From: Cupriavidus alkaliphilus
Lineage (GTDB): Bacteria; Pseudomonadota; Gammaproteobacteria; Burkholderiales; Burkholderiaceae
NCBI RefSeq assembly: GCF_900094595.1
Contig: NZ_FMAD01000002.1
Coordinates: forward strand, 434,001 to 498,000
Length of the DNA: 64,000 nt
Direction of reading: 5' to 3'
The position numbers were made by a program, and so were the translations under genes. Positions within the stretch are counted from its first letter, which is position 1. The number at the start of each line of letters is the position of its first letter. The notes below the pieces were generated by a model. That model had not been told where the DNA came from. It saw nothing but the letters and a program-made list of their open reading frames with translations, and did not search any database. Positions 1 to 9,270 of the stretch are shown piece by piece.

Positions 1-2804
1 TGGCCCATCAGGTCGTAGCGCTCGGCGGCGGGAATGAAGGCGCCGGGCAGGATCAGCTCGCCGTGCTCGTCGACCATGCGCACCAGGATCTCGATATGGC
101 GGTGGGCGCTGCCGTCCGCGTTCTGTTCCGGCTGCAGCGCGCGGATCTCCTGCGCGAACAGGCGGAAGCGGTTGGCCTCGAGCGCCGAGTGGATGCCGGC
201 GGCGACTTCCAGCTCGCGGTGGTGGCGGCGCGCGTCGCTCTCGTCGCGGCGGTACACCGAGACCCGGCTGCGACCCGCGGCCTTGGCCGCATAGCAGGCC
301 ACGTCGGCGCGGCTCATCAGTTCGCTGACCGGCGGCACGTCCAGGTCGATGGCGGCGATGCCGATGCTGGCGCCGATGTCGTACACGCGCCCTTCCCACG
401 GGAAGCGGCGCCCGCGGATGGCGTCGATCACGCCCTGGCACACCTGCTCGGCCTGGTCGACGGTGCAGTCCTTGAGCAGCAGCGCGAACTCGTCGCCGCC
501 CAGGCGCGCCAGCACGTCGTCCGGGCGCACATGGTTGCGGATCAGGTAGCCGAGCTCGCGCAGCAGCACGTCGCCGGCGCCGTGGCCGGCGGTGTCGTTG
601 ACGATCTTGAAGCGGTCCAGGTCGATAAAGCACAGCGCGGCGCGATGGCCGTGCAGCCGCGCCGCGTCGCACGACTCGCGCAGGCGCTTCTCGAACCAGG
701 TGCGGTTGGGCAGGCCGGTCAGCGCATCGTGCATGGCCGAGCGCGCCAGCTCGCGCTGCAGCGCGCGCGCGGCGGTGATGTCCTGGAACACCAGCACCGC
801 GCCCAGCACCTCGCCGCGCGCGGTCAGCACCGGCGCGGCCGAGTCCTGCACGTCGTGGCGCTCGCCGGTCAGGCTCTGCAGCACCGCGCCTTCCTGCAGG
901 TAGGCCGGCGTCAGCGTGCGCAGGCAGGCCTCGACCGGGCTCGGGATGGGCTCGCCGGTGCTCTCGTCGACGATGCGGAAGACCCGTTCCAGCGGCAGGC
1001 CCGTGGCGGCGGCCATGGTCCAGCCGGTCAGCTGTTCCGCGATCGGGTTCATGAAGGTCACGTGCATGGTGGCGTCGGTGCAGATCACCGCATCGCCGAT
1101 CGAGCGCAGCGTGATATGCAGGCGCTCCTTCTCCTCGAACAGCGCCTCGGTCAGGCGGCGCTGCTCGGTGGTGTCCCAGTTGGTGCCGACCAGCGCGTGG
1201 GCGGTGCCGTCGGCGCCGCGGGTCACCATCGCCATCGCGCGTACGTGGCGCACCTCGCCGCCGGGGCGCACGATGCGGTATTCGGTATCGAACGGCGCTT
1301 CGCCACGGATGGCGCGGCGCATCTCGGCGCGCACGCGGCTGACATCGTCGGGATGCAGCAGCGCGATCCATTGCTCCGACAGCGGCGCGCCGGCGGCGGG
1401 GTCGGTGCCGTGCAGCGCATGCATGCGCGCATCCCAGGTGATGCCGGCACTGGCAAGGTCCCATTCCCAGATGCCGACACCGCCGGCTTCCACGGCCAGC
1501 TGGATGCGCCGCGACAGCCGTTCCAGCTCTTGCTGCGCCAGCTTGCGCGCGTGGATGTCTTCCACCTGCGTGATGAAGTGCTGCGGCTCGCCGGTCTGCT
1601 CGTCGCGCACCAGCGAGACCGCCAGCAGCACCCAGCGGTAGTGGCCGTCCTTGTGGCGGTAGCGCTTTTCCAGGCGATAGGCCTCGACCTTGCCGGACAA
1701 CAGGTTGGCGACCTGGCGCAGGTCGCCGGTGAGGTCGTCGGGGTGGGTCAGCTGCTGGTAGCTCAGCTCGCGCAGTTCGGCCGCGCTGTAGCCCAGCAAC
1801 TCGGTCATGGCGCGGTTGACGGTCTGCCAGCGGCCGTCCATGTCGACCAGCGCCATGCCGATGGCCGAATGCTCCATGGCCTGGCGAAAGCGCTTGTCGC
1901 TGCTGCGCAGGCTGGCGCGGCCGTGCCGGTTCTGCTCGGTCAGGTAGGCGATGCAGACCGGCAGCACCATGATCACCGCGGCCGACAGCGGCACCGCTTC
2001 ATGGCGGTGCGACAGCAGCATCAGTGCCTGCAGGCACAGCGTGGCCACCAGCGCCAGCAGCGCGGTGGCAAACGGATTGCCGGCCAGCGCCAGCAGCACC
2101 AGCGGCAGCGACATCGCCGCGAACGGGTCGTGGCCCTGCCAGTGCGCGAATGAGCCGATGGCCAGGCTAAGCGCCAGCGCCCCCGCCTGCGGCGCCAGCA
2201 TCGGGCGCGCGGCGGCGGCGCGCACGCGCACCTCGGTCGTCGACAGCATCAGCGGCAGCAGCAGCGCCATGCCCAGCGCGCTGGCCTGCCACCAGGTCCA
2301 CCACACTGGCGCGAAGCGGCTGCCCTCGACCGCGGCGATAGCTGCCGCGCCGGCGGTTGCGCCCACCATCGGCGCCAGGATGCCGCCGACCGCCAGCATC
2401 ACCGCGAACGCGGCCAGCGGACCGTGGCGCCCGGTCACGCCGTGCCGGTCCAGCAGGCGCAACAGCAGCAGCGCGGACAGCATCTCCGCCAGGTTGGCGC
2501 CGGTCAGCATCAGCGCGGTGCCGACGCTGTCGCCGGCGCCGTGGTTGGCCAGCACGCTGGCCACCACCATGCCGGCCAGCAGCCACGGTCCTTCCGCACG
2601 GGGCCGGTGCAGCAGCAGGCCCAGCCCGAATGCGTTGGGCAGCCACACCGAGGCCACGGTGCCGGGCAGCCGCGCCAGCCACAGCGCCGCCGCCGCCAGC
2701 ACGAAATAGGCGGCGCCGGCCAGCAGCAAGGGCAGCCAGCGGCGCGGCGCGGCGGAAGGGGCTGGGGCAGCCGGAAGGCTCGGCGGGGCCGTGTCGGGCG
2801 TCAT
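1..2804 (-). CDS. MASE1-PAS-PAS-PAS-GGDEF-EAL c-di-GMP enzyme (C-terminus cut by window edge)
   Basis: Predicted inner-membrane sensor that makes and/or breaks c-di-GMP. From the ATG at 2804 the frame is open to base 1. About 300 residues of hydrophobic segments (MASE1-like) come first, then three PAS folds, then a GGDEF domain near residue 768 with intact RLGGDEF and an upstream RPDD inhibitory-site motif. An EAL domain then begins; its first signature reads EIL rather than EAL, a variant common in active families. The last residues seen (PGAFIPAAERYDLMG) are still early in the EAL fold, so roughly 200 residues lie outside the window. Whether the net activity is cyclase or phosphodiesterase cannot be decided here. 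Because it is cut by the edge, it is easily missed by ORF callers, and a spurious plus-strand frame covers most of it. Confidence 0.9.
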   Translation of the reverse strand, partial: MTPDTAPPSLPAAPAPSAAPRRWLPLLLAGAAYFVLAAAALWLARLPGTVASVWLPNAFGLGLLLHRPRAEGPWLLAGMVVASVLANHGAGDSVGTALMLTGANLAEMLSALLLLRLLDRHGVTGRHGPLAAFAVMLAVGGILAPMVGATAGAAAIAAVEGSRFAPVWWTWWQASALGMALLLPLMLSTTEVRVRAAAARPMLAPQAGALALSLAIGSFAHWQGHDPFAAMSLPLVLLALAGNPFATALLALVATLCLQALMLLSHRHEAVPLSAAVIMVLPVCIAYLTEQNRHGRASLRSSDKRFRQAMEHSAIGMALVDMDGRWQTVNRAMTELLGYSAAELRELSYQQLTHPDDLTGDLRQVANLLSGKVEAYRLEKRYRHKDGHYRWVLLAVSLVRDEQTGEPQHFITQVEDIHARKLAQQELERLSRRIQLAVEAGGVGIWEWDLASAGITWDARMHALHGTDPAAGAPLSEQWIALLHPDDVSRVRAEMRRAIRGEAPFDTEYRIVRPGGEVRHVRAMAMVTRGADGTAHALVGTNWDTTEQRRLTEALFEEKERLHITLRSIGDAVICTDATMHVTFMNPIAEQLTGWTMAAATGLPLERVFRIVDESTGEPIPSPVEACLRTLTPAYLQEGAVLQSLTGERHDVQDSAAPVLTARGEVLGAVLVFQDITAARALQRELARSAMHDALTGLPNRTWFEKRLRESCDAARLHGHRAALCFIDLDRFKIVNDTAGHGAGDVLLRELGYLIRNHVRPDDVLARLGGDEFALLLKDCTVDQAEQVCQGVIDAIRGRRFPWEGRVYDIGASIGIAAIDLDVPPVSELMSRADVACYAAKAAGRSRVSVYRRDESDARRHHRELEVAAGIHSALEANRFRLFAQEIRALQPEQNADGSAHRHIEILVRMVDEHGELILPGAFIPAAERYDLMG

Positions 2805-3156
2805 GGACGAGAACGAGGCAAAGGCGGTGCGATGCGGGTGGGAAGGAGGCGGCGTGACCGGCGCGCCCGGCGGCATGCCCCCGAAACGCCCGGACAGACT
2901 GCCGCCCAGCGTAGGGGCAATGTAGCGAGGATAAGCGCATGGCCATCGGCAGGACAGGGGGCAGGTTGGGGGGTTACTTGCCTCTGGTGTTGGGGGCGAT
3001 TTTTTGGTAGGGCGGCAAGCGCCGGGGTCCGCGATGCCGGTATCCGCCTCGATAACCTCCCCGGTAATCGCGCCGCCGCGCCCCAGCGCCGATCATGCAG
3101 CCATGGCCTGACCCCAGGCCCCCAGACCCTGACCACTCAACCCCGAGGAGAAAGCC
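2805..3156. other. Intergenic region between divergent genes
   Basis: About 350 bases separate the divergent c-di-GMP enzyme and NTF2-like genes. It must hold both promoters, but I see no convincing -35/-10 pair. A purine-rich ribosome site (GAGGAGAAAG) lies just before 3157. Frames here on either strand are GC-driven shadows. Confidence 0.5.
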
Positions 3157-3555
3157 ATGTCCGCTGCCACCCAGTCCCCCCACGCTGAACACGCCGCCAC
3201 CCTTGCCGACCGCTACCTTGCCGCCTGGAACGAGACCGATGCCGCGCGCCGGCGCGAGCTGATCGCGGCGGCGTGGACGGAAACGGCGAGCTATGTGGAT
3301 CCGCTGATGCGGGGCGACGGCCATGCCGGCATCGACGCGATGATCGCCGCGGTGCAGGCGAAGTTTCCCGGTTTCCGCTTCACGCGCGTCAGCCCGGTCG
3401 ATGCGCACGGCGAACACCTGCGCTTTACCTGGGAGCTCGGCCCCGCCGGCGAAGCGGCGCTGGTGGTCGGCACCGACTTTGCCACCGTGTCGGCCGATGG
3501 CCGGCTGGCGCGCATGACCGGCTTTATCGACCGCGCTCCGGCCGGGCTTGCCTGA
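3157..3555 (+). CDS. NTF2-like (SnoaL-type) small protein
   Basis: A 132-residue protein of the NTF2-like cone fold, a family that includes polyketide cyclases, isomerases and many proteins of unknown substrate. The N-terminal helix LADRYLAAWNETDAARR, the motif WTETASYVDPLM and the G-x-AGIDAMIAAVQAKFPGF segment are typical of SnoaL-like proteins. Length is usual for the family. It has no signal peptide, so it should be cytoplasmic. The start is supported by GAGGAGAAAG seven bases upstream. The neighbouring cytochrome gene follows after about 100 bases on the same strand, but nothing links them functionally. Substrate unknown. Confidence 0.8.
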   Translation: MSAATQSPHAEHAATLADRYLAAWNETDAARRRELIAAAWTETASYVDPLMRGDGHAGIDAMIAAVQAKFPGFRFTRVSPVDAHGEHLRFTWELGPAGEAALVVGTDFATVSADGRLARMTGFIDRAPAGLA

Positions 3556-3653
3556 GCGCCGCGCGCGCTGCCCTGTGTGGCCTTTCCCACCGACAGCCCC
3601 CCGGCCCCTGGCGGCAAGCTGCGGCATCCAGTGCGGCGGACAGGGGGCGGCAA

Positions 3654-4541
3654 ATGGCGCGGGTTCTGCGGAGGGCGGCATGGGGGCTCGCCGGCACGGC
3701 TGCAGTCGTGGCCGCGGCGGCGTTCGCCGCGGCGTGGGTGGGCGAGCGCAAGGCGCAGCGCGTGGTGGAGATCCAGGTCGCCCCCGTCGCCATCCGCGAG
3801 GATCCCGCCGCCATCGCGCATGGCAAGTACCTGTATGAATCGCGCGGCTGCATGGAATGCCATGGCGCCGGCGGGGGCGGCAAGCAGGTGATCGACGACC
3901 CCGGCGGGCTGCGCGTGCGCGCGCCGGACCTGACCCCCGCCAATCCGGACATCGCTGCCTACCAGCCGGTGGACTGGGTGCGCAGCATCCGCCATGGCGT
4001 GGCGCCGTCGCACCGCCCTCTGCTGGTGATGCCCAGCGAAGACTACAACCGGCTGAGCGATGAGGATCTCGGCGCCCTGATCGGCTACCTGCGCACCCTG
4101 CCGGCCGCGATGGGCGCGCCGGCCGAGATCGACATGCCGTGGCTGGTGCGGGCCCTGTACGGCGTGGGCGTGGTGCAGGATGCAGCGTCCAAGATCGACC
4201 ACAGCCTGCCGGCGCAGCAGGCGATGGTGCCGGAGCCGACGCCCCGGTATGGCGCCTACGTGGCCAATGTCTGCCTGGGATGCCACGGGCCGGCGTTTCG
4301 TGGCGGCAAGATCCCCGGGGCGCCGCCCGACTGGCCGCCGGCCGCGGACCTGCGCCCGGGGCCGGGCGGCGCGATGGCGCGCTACGGCCAGCCCGCGGCG
4401 TTCATCGAGATGATGCGCAGCGGCAAGCGGCCAGACGGCACCGCGCTCAGCCGGGTGATGCCGTTCGATTCCTTCGGGCGCATGAACGATACCGACCTGA
4501 CCGCCCTGTACCTGTTCCTGGCCGGCTTGCCGCAACGCTAG
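3654..4541 (+). CDS. Membrane-anchored dihaem cytochrome c
   Basis: A 295-residue c-type cytochrome with two haem-binding CxxCH sites: CMECH near residue 64 and CLGCH in the second half. An uncleaved-looking N-terminal hydrophobic segment (about residues 8-25) suggests an inner-membrane anchor with the haems in the periplasm. The two halves resemble the paired cytochrome c domains of alcohol/aldehyde dehydrogenase cytochrome subunits, which usually carry three haems; here only two are seen. The ATG at 3654 is chosen because the signal-anchor starts there; a longer open frame upstream lacks cytochrome features. The stop overlaps the convergent acyltransferase stop by four bases. It may pass electrons from the IorAB enzyme encoded 1.4 kb downstream on the same strand (inference). 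Confidence 0.85.
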   Translation: MARVLRRAAWGLAGTAAVVAAAAFAAAWVGERKAQRVVEIQVAPVAIREDPAAIAHGKYLYESRGCMECHGAGGGGKQVIDDPGGLRVRAPDLTPANPDIAAYQPVDWVRSIRHGVAPSHRPLLVMPSEDYNRLSDEDLGALIGYLRTLPAAMGAPAEIDMPWLVRALYGVGVVQDAASKIDHSLPAQQAMVPEPTPRYGAYVANVCLGCHGPAFRGGKIPGAPPDWPPAADLRPGPGGAMARYGQPAAFIEMMRSGKRPDGTALSRVMPFDSFGRMNDTDLTALYLFLAGLPQR

Positions 4542-5782
4542 CCGCGTGCCAGCCTGCGCCCGGCGGCGATGCCGGGCAGCTCGACCCAGCGGTGCAGCAG
4601 CCAGGCCAGCGCCAGTGCCAGGCCGGCATCGATGGCAAAGCGCAGCAGCTGCATGGCAGTCTGGTCCGGGCTCAGCTCGGGCATCAGGCGCTTCACCGCC
4701 TCGATCACGGTGGGGTGGGTCAGGTAGAGGGCGTAGGACAGTTCGCCCAGCCAGATCAGCGCGCGCGGCACGCGCAGCATGCCGGTGTGCTCGGCCGCGA
4801 CCACGCCGGCCACCAGCAGCGCGGCGGGCAAGCCGCGCCCCGCCAGGCTGAAATCCGGACCGACCAGCGGCAGCGACAGCGCGAACGCCGCGCTGCCGAC
4901 GGCCAGCAACGCCAGCGCCAGTGCCGGGGTCAGCAAGTGCCGCCAGCGCGCATAGGCCCAGGCCAGCCCGCAGCCCAGCAGGAATTCCAGCACCAGCGGA
5001 TTGCTGACCATGGCCAGCCATGGCGCCGCGAACGGATAGCCCTGCGCGGGATCGGCCACCAGCGTGCCGAAGCGCCACCACGGCAGCACCAGCGTGAACA
5101 GCGCGAACACCCCCAGCACCACCAGCAGCGCGCGCCGCCCGGCCAGCAGCAGCCCCAGCGCAAACACCGCGTAGAACGCCAGCTCGTAGTTAAGCGACCA
5201 GCCCACGTATAGCGCCGGATAGCCGTAGTAGGGCGCATGGCTGGTGGCGGTCGGCAGGAACGCCAGCGACGCGGCGAACAGCGCCGGCGTGACCGGGTTG
5301 AGCAGCAGTGCATGGAGCGCCGACATGGTCCAGTACGGCGGTGCCAGCCGGCAGAGGCGCCGGATCATGAAGCTGAGCGGGCGCTCCGGACGCGGCCGGG
5401 CCAGCACCGCGACCCAGGCGATGATGAAGCCGCTGATGACGAAGAACACGTCCACGCCGACATGGCCGCGCTTGATGACGTTGTGGGTCAGCCAGTTCAG
5501 CACCGGCGCGTTGGCGCCGCCCAGCGTGAGCCCGGAGTGATAGACCACCACCAGCGCCGCTGCCAGCCCGCGCAGGGCCTGGATGCTGTCGAGCCGCGCC
5601 ACCTGCGGTGGCTGTGCCGCGAGGGCACGGGCCGCGGGCGGGGCGGTGATGCCGGGCGCGCCGGCGGCGTCAGGGGATGGGGCCGGGGCCGTGCGGGCCG
5701 CGGCAAATGAATTATCTGGAATAGTCGACGGCACTGTTTCAGTGGAGGGAACCGGATCGATTCGAATTGCAAGGCAATCCAT
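4538..5782 (-). CDS. Acyltransferase 3 family membrane protein
   Basis: A 414-residue polytopic membrane protein of the acyltransferase 3 (OafA/NodX-like) family, which moves acyl groups onto surface sugars or lipids. The family N-terminal signature is present: LDSIQALRGLAAALVVVYHSG, with the conserved His in the first membrane helix, followed by HVGVDVFFVISGFII and RRLCRLAPPYW. About ten hydrophobic segments follow. The N-terminal 60 residues before the first helix are Pro/Ala-rich and unconserved-looking, so the true start could be later; 5782 is the ATG that removes a longer non-coding extension. It is tail-to-tail with the cytochrome gene and divergent from iorA, so it sits between two genes that may belong together. 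Acceptor unknown. Confidence 0.85.
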   Translation of the reverse strand: MDCLAIRIDPVPSTETVPSTIPDNSFAAARTAPAPSPDAAGAPGITAPPAARALAAQPPQVARLDSIQALRGLAAALVVVYHSGLTLGGANAPVLNWLTHNVIKRGHVGVDVFFVISGFIIAWVAVLARPRPERPLSFMIRRLCRLAPPYWTMSALHALLLNPVTPALFAASLAFLPTATSHAPYYGYPALYVGWSLNYELAFYAVFALGLLLAGRRALLVVLGVFALFTLVLPWWRFGTLVADPAQGYPFAAPWLAMVSNPLVLEFLLGCGLAWAYARWRHLLTPALALALLAVGSAAFALSLPLVGPDFSLAGRGLPAALLVAGVVAAEHTGMLRVPRALIWLGELSYALYLTHPTVIEAVKRLMPELSPDQTAMQLLRFAIDAGLALALAWLLHRWVELPGIAAGRRLARG

Positions 5783-5954
5783 GAGGGACAGCCGTCGCTT
5801 GCACAAAGTTCGTGCAACCTGCGCTGACGGGCAGGGTAGTGCGCAAAGCGCCCGGCAAGGTGGCGCAAATTGCACTATCCTCACTTGTCCGTTGCGCCGG
5901 GCTGCGGCGCACAGGCAATGACCAGCGGGCAACGTACCCAAGGAGTGTCCCCCC

Positions 5955-6419
5955 ATGACCACCCTCTCCATCAACGTCAACGGCAAGACCCGTGAAGTCG
6001 ACGTGGACCCGTCCACGCCGCTGCTGTGGGCGCTGCGCGACAACCTGTCAATGACCGGCACCAAGTTCGGCTGCGGCATGGCCGCGTGCGGTGCCTGCAC
6101 GGTCCACGTCAACGGCCAGGCCACGCGCAGTTGCGTGACGCCGGCCTCCGCCGTCGCCGGTGCGCGCATCACCACCATCGAAGGCATCGGCACCGACCGC
6201 GTCGGGCGCGCCGTGATGGACGCCTGGCTCAAGCACGATGTCGCCCAGTGCGGCTACTGCCAGAACGGCCAGGTGATGAGCGCCGTCGGCCTGCTGCGCA
6301 GCAAGCCGCGGCCCACCGATGCCGACATCGACCAGGCCATGGCCGGCAACCTGTGCCGCTGCGGCACGTACCAGCGCATCCGCGCGGCGATCAAAGACGC
6401 CGCCCGTGCGCTGGCCTGA
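5955..6419 (+). CDS. iorA: Isoquinoline 1-oxidoreductase-type 2Fe-2S subunit
   Basis: The small electron-transfer subunit (154 residues) of a xanthine-oxidase-family molybdenum hydroxylase. It holds the plant-ferredoxin-type cluster GCGMAACGACTVHVNG near residues 37-52 and the second cluster domain with CGYCQNG and NLCRCGTY, eight Cys in the usual order. It moves electrons from the molybdenum site in the partner IorB to an external acceptor. The gene is followed by iorB after 16 bases, so the pair is almost certainly co-transcribed. No FAD subunit is present, as expected for the two-subunit type, and so a cytochrome acceptor is likely. Substrate cannot be read from sequence: relatives act on isoquinoline, nicotinate or aldehydes. 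Confidence 0.9.
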   Translation: MTTLSINVNGKTREVDVDPSTPLLWALRDNLSMTGTKFGCGMAACGACTVHVNGQATRSCVTPASAVAGARITTIEGIGTDRVGRAVMDAWLKHDVAQCGYCQNGQVMSAVGLLRSKPRPTDADIDQAMAGNLCRCGTYQRIRAAIKDAARALA

Positions 6420-6435
6420 GCGGGAGCGAACCGAT

Positions 6436-8694
6436 ATGCGTATCCGAGGCATCGAAGCCCTGGCCGGCGGCCAGGCAGGCAACAGCGGCGAGGCACGTGC
6501 CGACGCCGGCGTGGCGACGCTGGACCGCCGCGGTTTCTTGAAGCTGACCGGCCTGGCCGGCGGCGGACTGGCGCTGGGCGTGGCACCGCTGGCGCAGGCG
6601 CAGGAAGGCGGCAAGCCCAAGGCGCCGCCGGCGGCGCCGCAGGCGTTCCTGATTATCGCGCCCGACAACACCGTGACCGTGGCCGTGAACCGGCTCGAAT
6701 TCGGCCAGGGCGTGCATACCGCGCTGCCGATGGCGCTGGCCGAAGAGCTGGATGCCGACTGGCGCAACGTGCGCGCGGCGCTGGCCCCGGCGGGCGATCC
6801 GTACAAGGACCCCGGCTTCGGCATGCAGATGACCGGCGGCTCCACCGCGCTGAACCACTCGTTCCAGCAGTACCGCGAACTGGGCGCGCGCGCCCGCGCG
6901 ATGCTGGTCGCGGCCGCGGCGCAGCGCTGGAAGGTCGACCCGGCCAGCTGCAAGGTCGAGCAGGGCGTCGTCACCTCCGGCAGCCAGCGCGCCACCTTCG
7001 GCGAACTGGCGCCGGCGGCGATGGAGCTGCCGGTGCCGCAGCAGGTCACGCTGAAGGACCCGGCGCAGTTCCGCATCGTCGGCAAGCCCACGCCGCGGCT
7101 GGATGCGCGCGGCAAGATGGAAGCGACCACGCCGTTCGGCATCGACACGCAGCTCAAGGGCATGGTGGTGGCCGTGGTCGCGCGCCCGCCGCGCTTTGGC
7201 GGCAAGGTGAAGAGCTTCGGCGCCGACAAGGCCCGCGCGGTACCGGGCGTGCGCGGCGTGCTGCAGGTGCCGGTCGACCGCGGCGGCAGCGGCGTGGCCG
7301 TGATCGCCAGCGGCTACTGGCCCGCCAAGATGGGCCGCGATGCGCTCGAGGTCCAGTGGGAGGACGCCGGCTCGAAAGTATCGTCGCAGGCCTTGTTCGA
7401 TGAATACGCGAAGCTGGCCGGCCAGCCCGGCACGGTCGCGCGCGCCGGCGAGGGCGATATCGCCGCGGCGATCCAGCGCGCGCCGCGCAAGATCGAGGCC
7501 GACTTCCGCTTCCCGTACCTGGCGCACGCGCCGATGGAGCCCCTGAACTGCACGCTGCAGCCCGAGGTGGCCGGCGGCAAGGTGCAGTCGGTCAAGGTCT
7601 GGGTGGGCTCGCAGTTCCAGACCGTCGACCAGGCCGCGGTGGCCCGCACGCTCGGGCTGGCGCCGGACAAGGTGGTGCTCAATACCATGATGGCCGGCGG
7701 CGGCTTCGGCCGGCGCGCGGTGCCCACCTCGGACTACATCGTCGAAGCGGCCAACGTGCTCAAGGCCTGGGTCGCCGCGGGCCACACCGAGCCGCTCAAG
7801 GTGGTGTGGAGCCGCGAGGACGATATCCGCGGCGGCTACTACCGCCCGCTGCACCTGCACCGCGCCCGCGTCGGCCTGGACGCGCAGGGCAAGGTGGTGG
7901 GCTGGCAGCACACCATCGTCGGCCAGTCGATCCTGAAGGGCACGCCGTTCGAGCCGTTCATGGTCAAGAACGGCGTCGACGCCACCATGACCGAGGGCAT
8001 TGTCGAGAACGACTACGACCTGCCGCTGCAGATGTCGGTGCACCACCCGCAGGTGGACGTGCCGGTGCTGTGGTGGCGCTCGGTCGGCAATACGCACACC
8101 GCCTTCGTCAAGGAAACGCTGGCCGACGAGATGGCCGCCGCCGCGAAGCAGGATCCAGTGGCATTCCGCCTGGCGCGGCTCGACGAGAACAAGCACGCGC
8201 GCCATCGCGCCGCGCTGCAGCTGGCGGTGGACAAGTCCGGCTACGGCAAGCGCAAGCTGCCCAAGGGACATGCCTGGGGCGTGGCGGTGCATGAGTCGTT
8301 CAGCACCGTGGTGGCCTATGTGGTCGACGTCTCGCTGGTGAAGGGCGAGCCGCGCGTGCACCGCGTCACCGCCGGCGTGCATGCCAACCGCGTGGTCAAC
8401 CCGTTGTCGGCCGAGGCCCAGATCCAGGGCGCCTGCGTGTTCGGGCTGGCCATGACCCGCCCCGGGTTTGCCATCGAGATCGAGAACGGCGCGGTGAAGA
8501 ACAGCAACTTCCCGGACTATCCGCCGCCGCGCATCACCGACGCGCCGGTGGTGGACGTGTTCTTCGTGCCGTCGCAGGACAACCCCACCGGGCTGGGCGA
8601 ACCCGGCGTGCCGCCGATCGCCCCGGCGGTGGCCAATGCGCTGTTCACGCTCACCGGCAAGCGCCAGCGGCAATTGCCGTTTGTGATGGCCTGA
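6436..8694 (+). CDS. iorB: Isoquinoline 1-oxidoreductase-type molybdopterin subunit
   Basis: Large catalytic subunit (752 residues) that binds the molybdopterin cytosine dinucleotide cofactor. A twin-arginine signal is visible near residues 32-50 ([19 protein letters not shown]), so the folded IorAB complex is probably exported to the periplasm. Family landmarks include [25 protein letters not shown] and the C-terminal [17 protein letters not shown] with the conserved catalytic Glu. Length matches the one-piece beta subunits (about 740-780). The ATG at 6436 is preferred because it precedes the Tat signal; the frame upstream overlaps iorA. No xdhC-like maturation factor lies next to it, so that function must be elsewhere. 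A strong hairpin follows the stop. Confidence 0.9.
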   Translation: MRIRGIEALAGGQAGNSGEARADAGVATLDRRGFLKLTGLAGGGLALGVAPLAQAQEGGKPKAPPAAPQAFLIIAPDNTVTVAVNRLEFGQGVHTALPMALAEELDADWRNVRAALAPAGDPYKDPGFGMQMTGGSTALNHSFQQYRELGARARAMLVAAAAQRWKVDPASCKVEQGVVTSGSQRATFGELAPAAMELPVPQQVTLKDPAQFRIVGKPTPRLDARGKMEATTPFGIDTQLKGMVVAVVARPPRFGGKVKSFGADKARAVPGVRGVLQVPVDRGGSGVAVIASGYWPAKMGRDALEVQWEDAGSKVSSQALFDEYAKLAGQPGTVARAGEGDIAAAIQRAPRKIEADFRFPYLAHAPMEPLNCTLQPEVAGGKVQSVKVWVGSQFQTVDQAAVARTLGLAPDKVVLNTMMAGGGFGRRAVPTSDYIVEAANVLKAWVAAGHTEPLKVVWSREDDIRGGYYRPLHLHRARVGLDAQGKVVGWQHTIVGQSILKGTPFEPFMVKNGVDATMTEGIVENDYDLPLQMSVHHPQVDVPVLWWRSVGNTHTAFVKETLADEMAAAAKQDPVAFRLARLDENKHARHRAALQLAVDKSGYGKRKLPKGHAWGVAVHESFSTVVAYVVDVSLVKGEPRVHRVTAGVHANRVVNPLSAEAQIQGACVFGLAMTRPGFAIEIENGAVKNSNFPDYPPPRITDAPVVDVFFVPSQDNPTGLGEPGVPPIAPAVANALFTLTGKRQRQLPFVMA

Positions 8695-8700
8695 GCGCGG

Positions 8701-8751
8701 CGGCCGGGCGGCACTGGCGCTGTTGTAATCGCGCCAGTGTCCGCCCGGCCG
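8701..8751 (+). terminator. Long hairpin after iorB
   Basis: Two 20-base arms (8701-8720 and 8731-8751) pair almost perfectly, with a single bulged T in the right arm and a 10-base loop TGTTGTAATC. It begins six bases after the iorB stop. There is no T-run after the stem, so it may act as an mRNA 3-prime end stabiliser or a factor-assisted terminator rather than a classical intrinsic one. Confidence 0.6.
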
Positions 8752-8902
8752 TGGCAGCACCCTATTGCCTTTGCGGGGCGAGCCGCGTAGAACGGGGAAA
8801 ACCGCGCGCGCCAGACTGCGCGGCAAGAAATGACCCCCGCATCGCCCCCGACGCCGCGTATCGCCCGGCCCGGGTGCCGTGCCCGGAGACCGAGGTGTGA
8901 TC

Positions 8903-9190
8903 ATGGAGACCCAGGAAAGTACGCTGACGCTGGCGCTGATGACCGAGCCCGCGCGCATCCGCATCTGCCGCGCGCTGCTTGAGGCAGGCGAGGCCGGGCT
9001 GCCGGCCACCGACCTGGCGCAGGTGGCGCGACTGAGCCTGGGGCGTGCCGGCCATGTCTTCTCTGAGCTGGTGCAGGCCGACGTGCTGGCGCTGTCGATC
9101 CAGGAGCGGCGGGTGTGCTACGTGCTGAAGGCGCGGCGCGCCGTCACCGAAGCGCTGGGCTATATCGACGCCAGCGGACTGGCCGACTGA
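8903..9190 (+). CDS. ArsR-type winged-helix regulator
   Basis: A 95-residue DNA-binding protein of the ArsR/SmtB fold. TEPARIRICRALLEAGEAGL followed by the recognition region LAQVARLSLGRAGHVFSELVQADVL and a short wing (IQERRVCYVLKA) match the family; the length is typical. The metal-site motif ELCVCDL is absent and the two Cys are far apart, so a metal sensor role is unlikely; redox or metabolite sensing, or ligand-free action, is possible. ATG 8903 follows GAGACCGAGGTG; an in-frame ATG at 8879 would add eight residues with no fold value. It lies 150 bases after the iorB hairpin on the same strand, and a strong palindrome follows its stop. Control of iorAB is possible but unproven. Confidence 0.75.
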   Translation: METQESTLTLALMTEPARIRICRALLEAGEAGLPATDLAQVARLSLGRAGHVFSELVQADVLALSIQERRVCYVLKARRAVTEALGYIDASGLAD

Positions 9191-9196
9191 CACGGC

Positions 9197-9221
9197 AAAA
9201 CGGGCCCCGCGGGGCCCGTTT
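9197..9221. terminator. Bidirectional terminator
   Basis: AAAACGGGCCCC, a CG centre and GGGGCCCGTTT form a symmetric hairpin with A-run before and T-run after. It lies between the convergent ArsR-type gene and the Ala/Pro-repeat gene and can end transcripts from both sides. Confidence 0.85.
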
Positions 9222-9270
9222 GCATTGGCGCGGCGGCGCATGCCTTGCCGCGAACCTTGCGAGTGCTGCG

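Noticed and set aside
63..2153. A 696-codon plus-strand frame across the GGDEF gene
   Set aside because: Composition is Gln/His/Val/Ala-rich shadow of the minus-strand frame, which has intact PAS and GGDEF motifs.
7450..7462. A third GCGATATCGC copy
   Set aside because: It lies inside iorB coding DNA and encodes a common Gly-Asp-Ile-Ala run, so it is not evidence for an operator.
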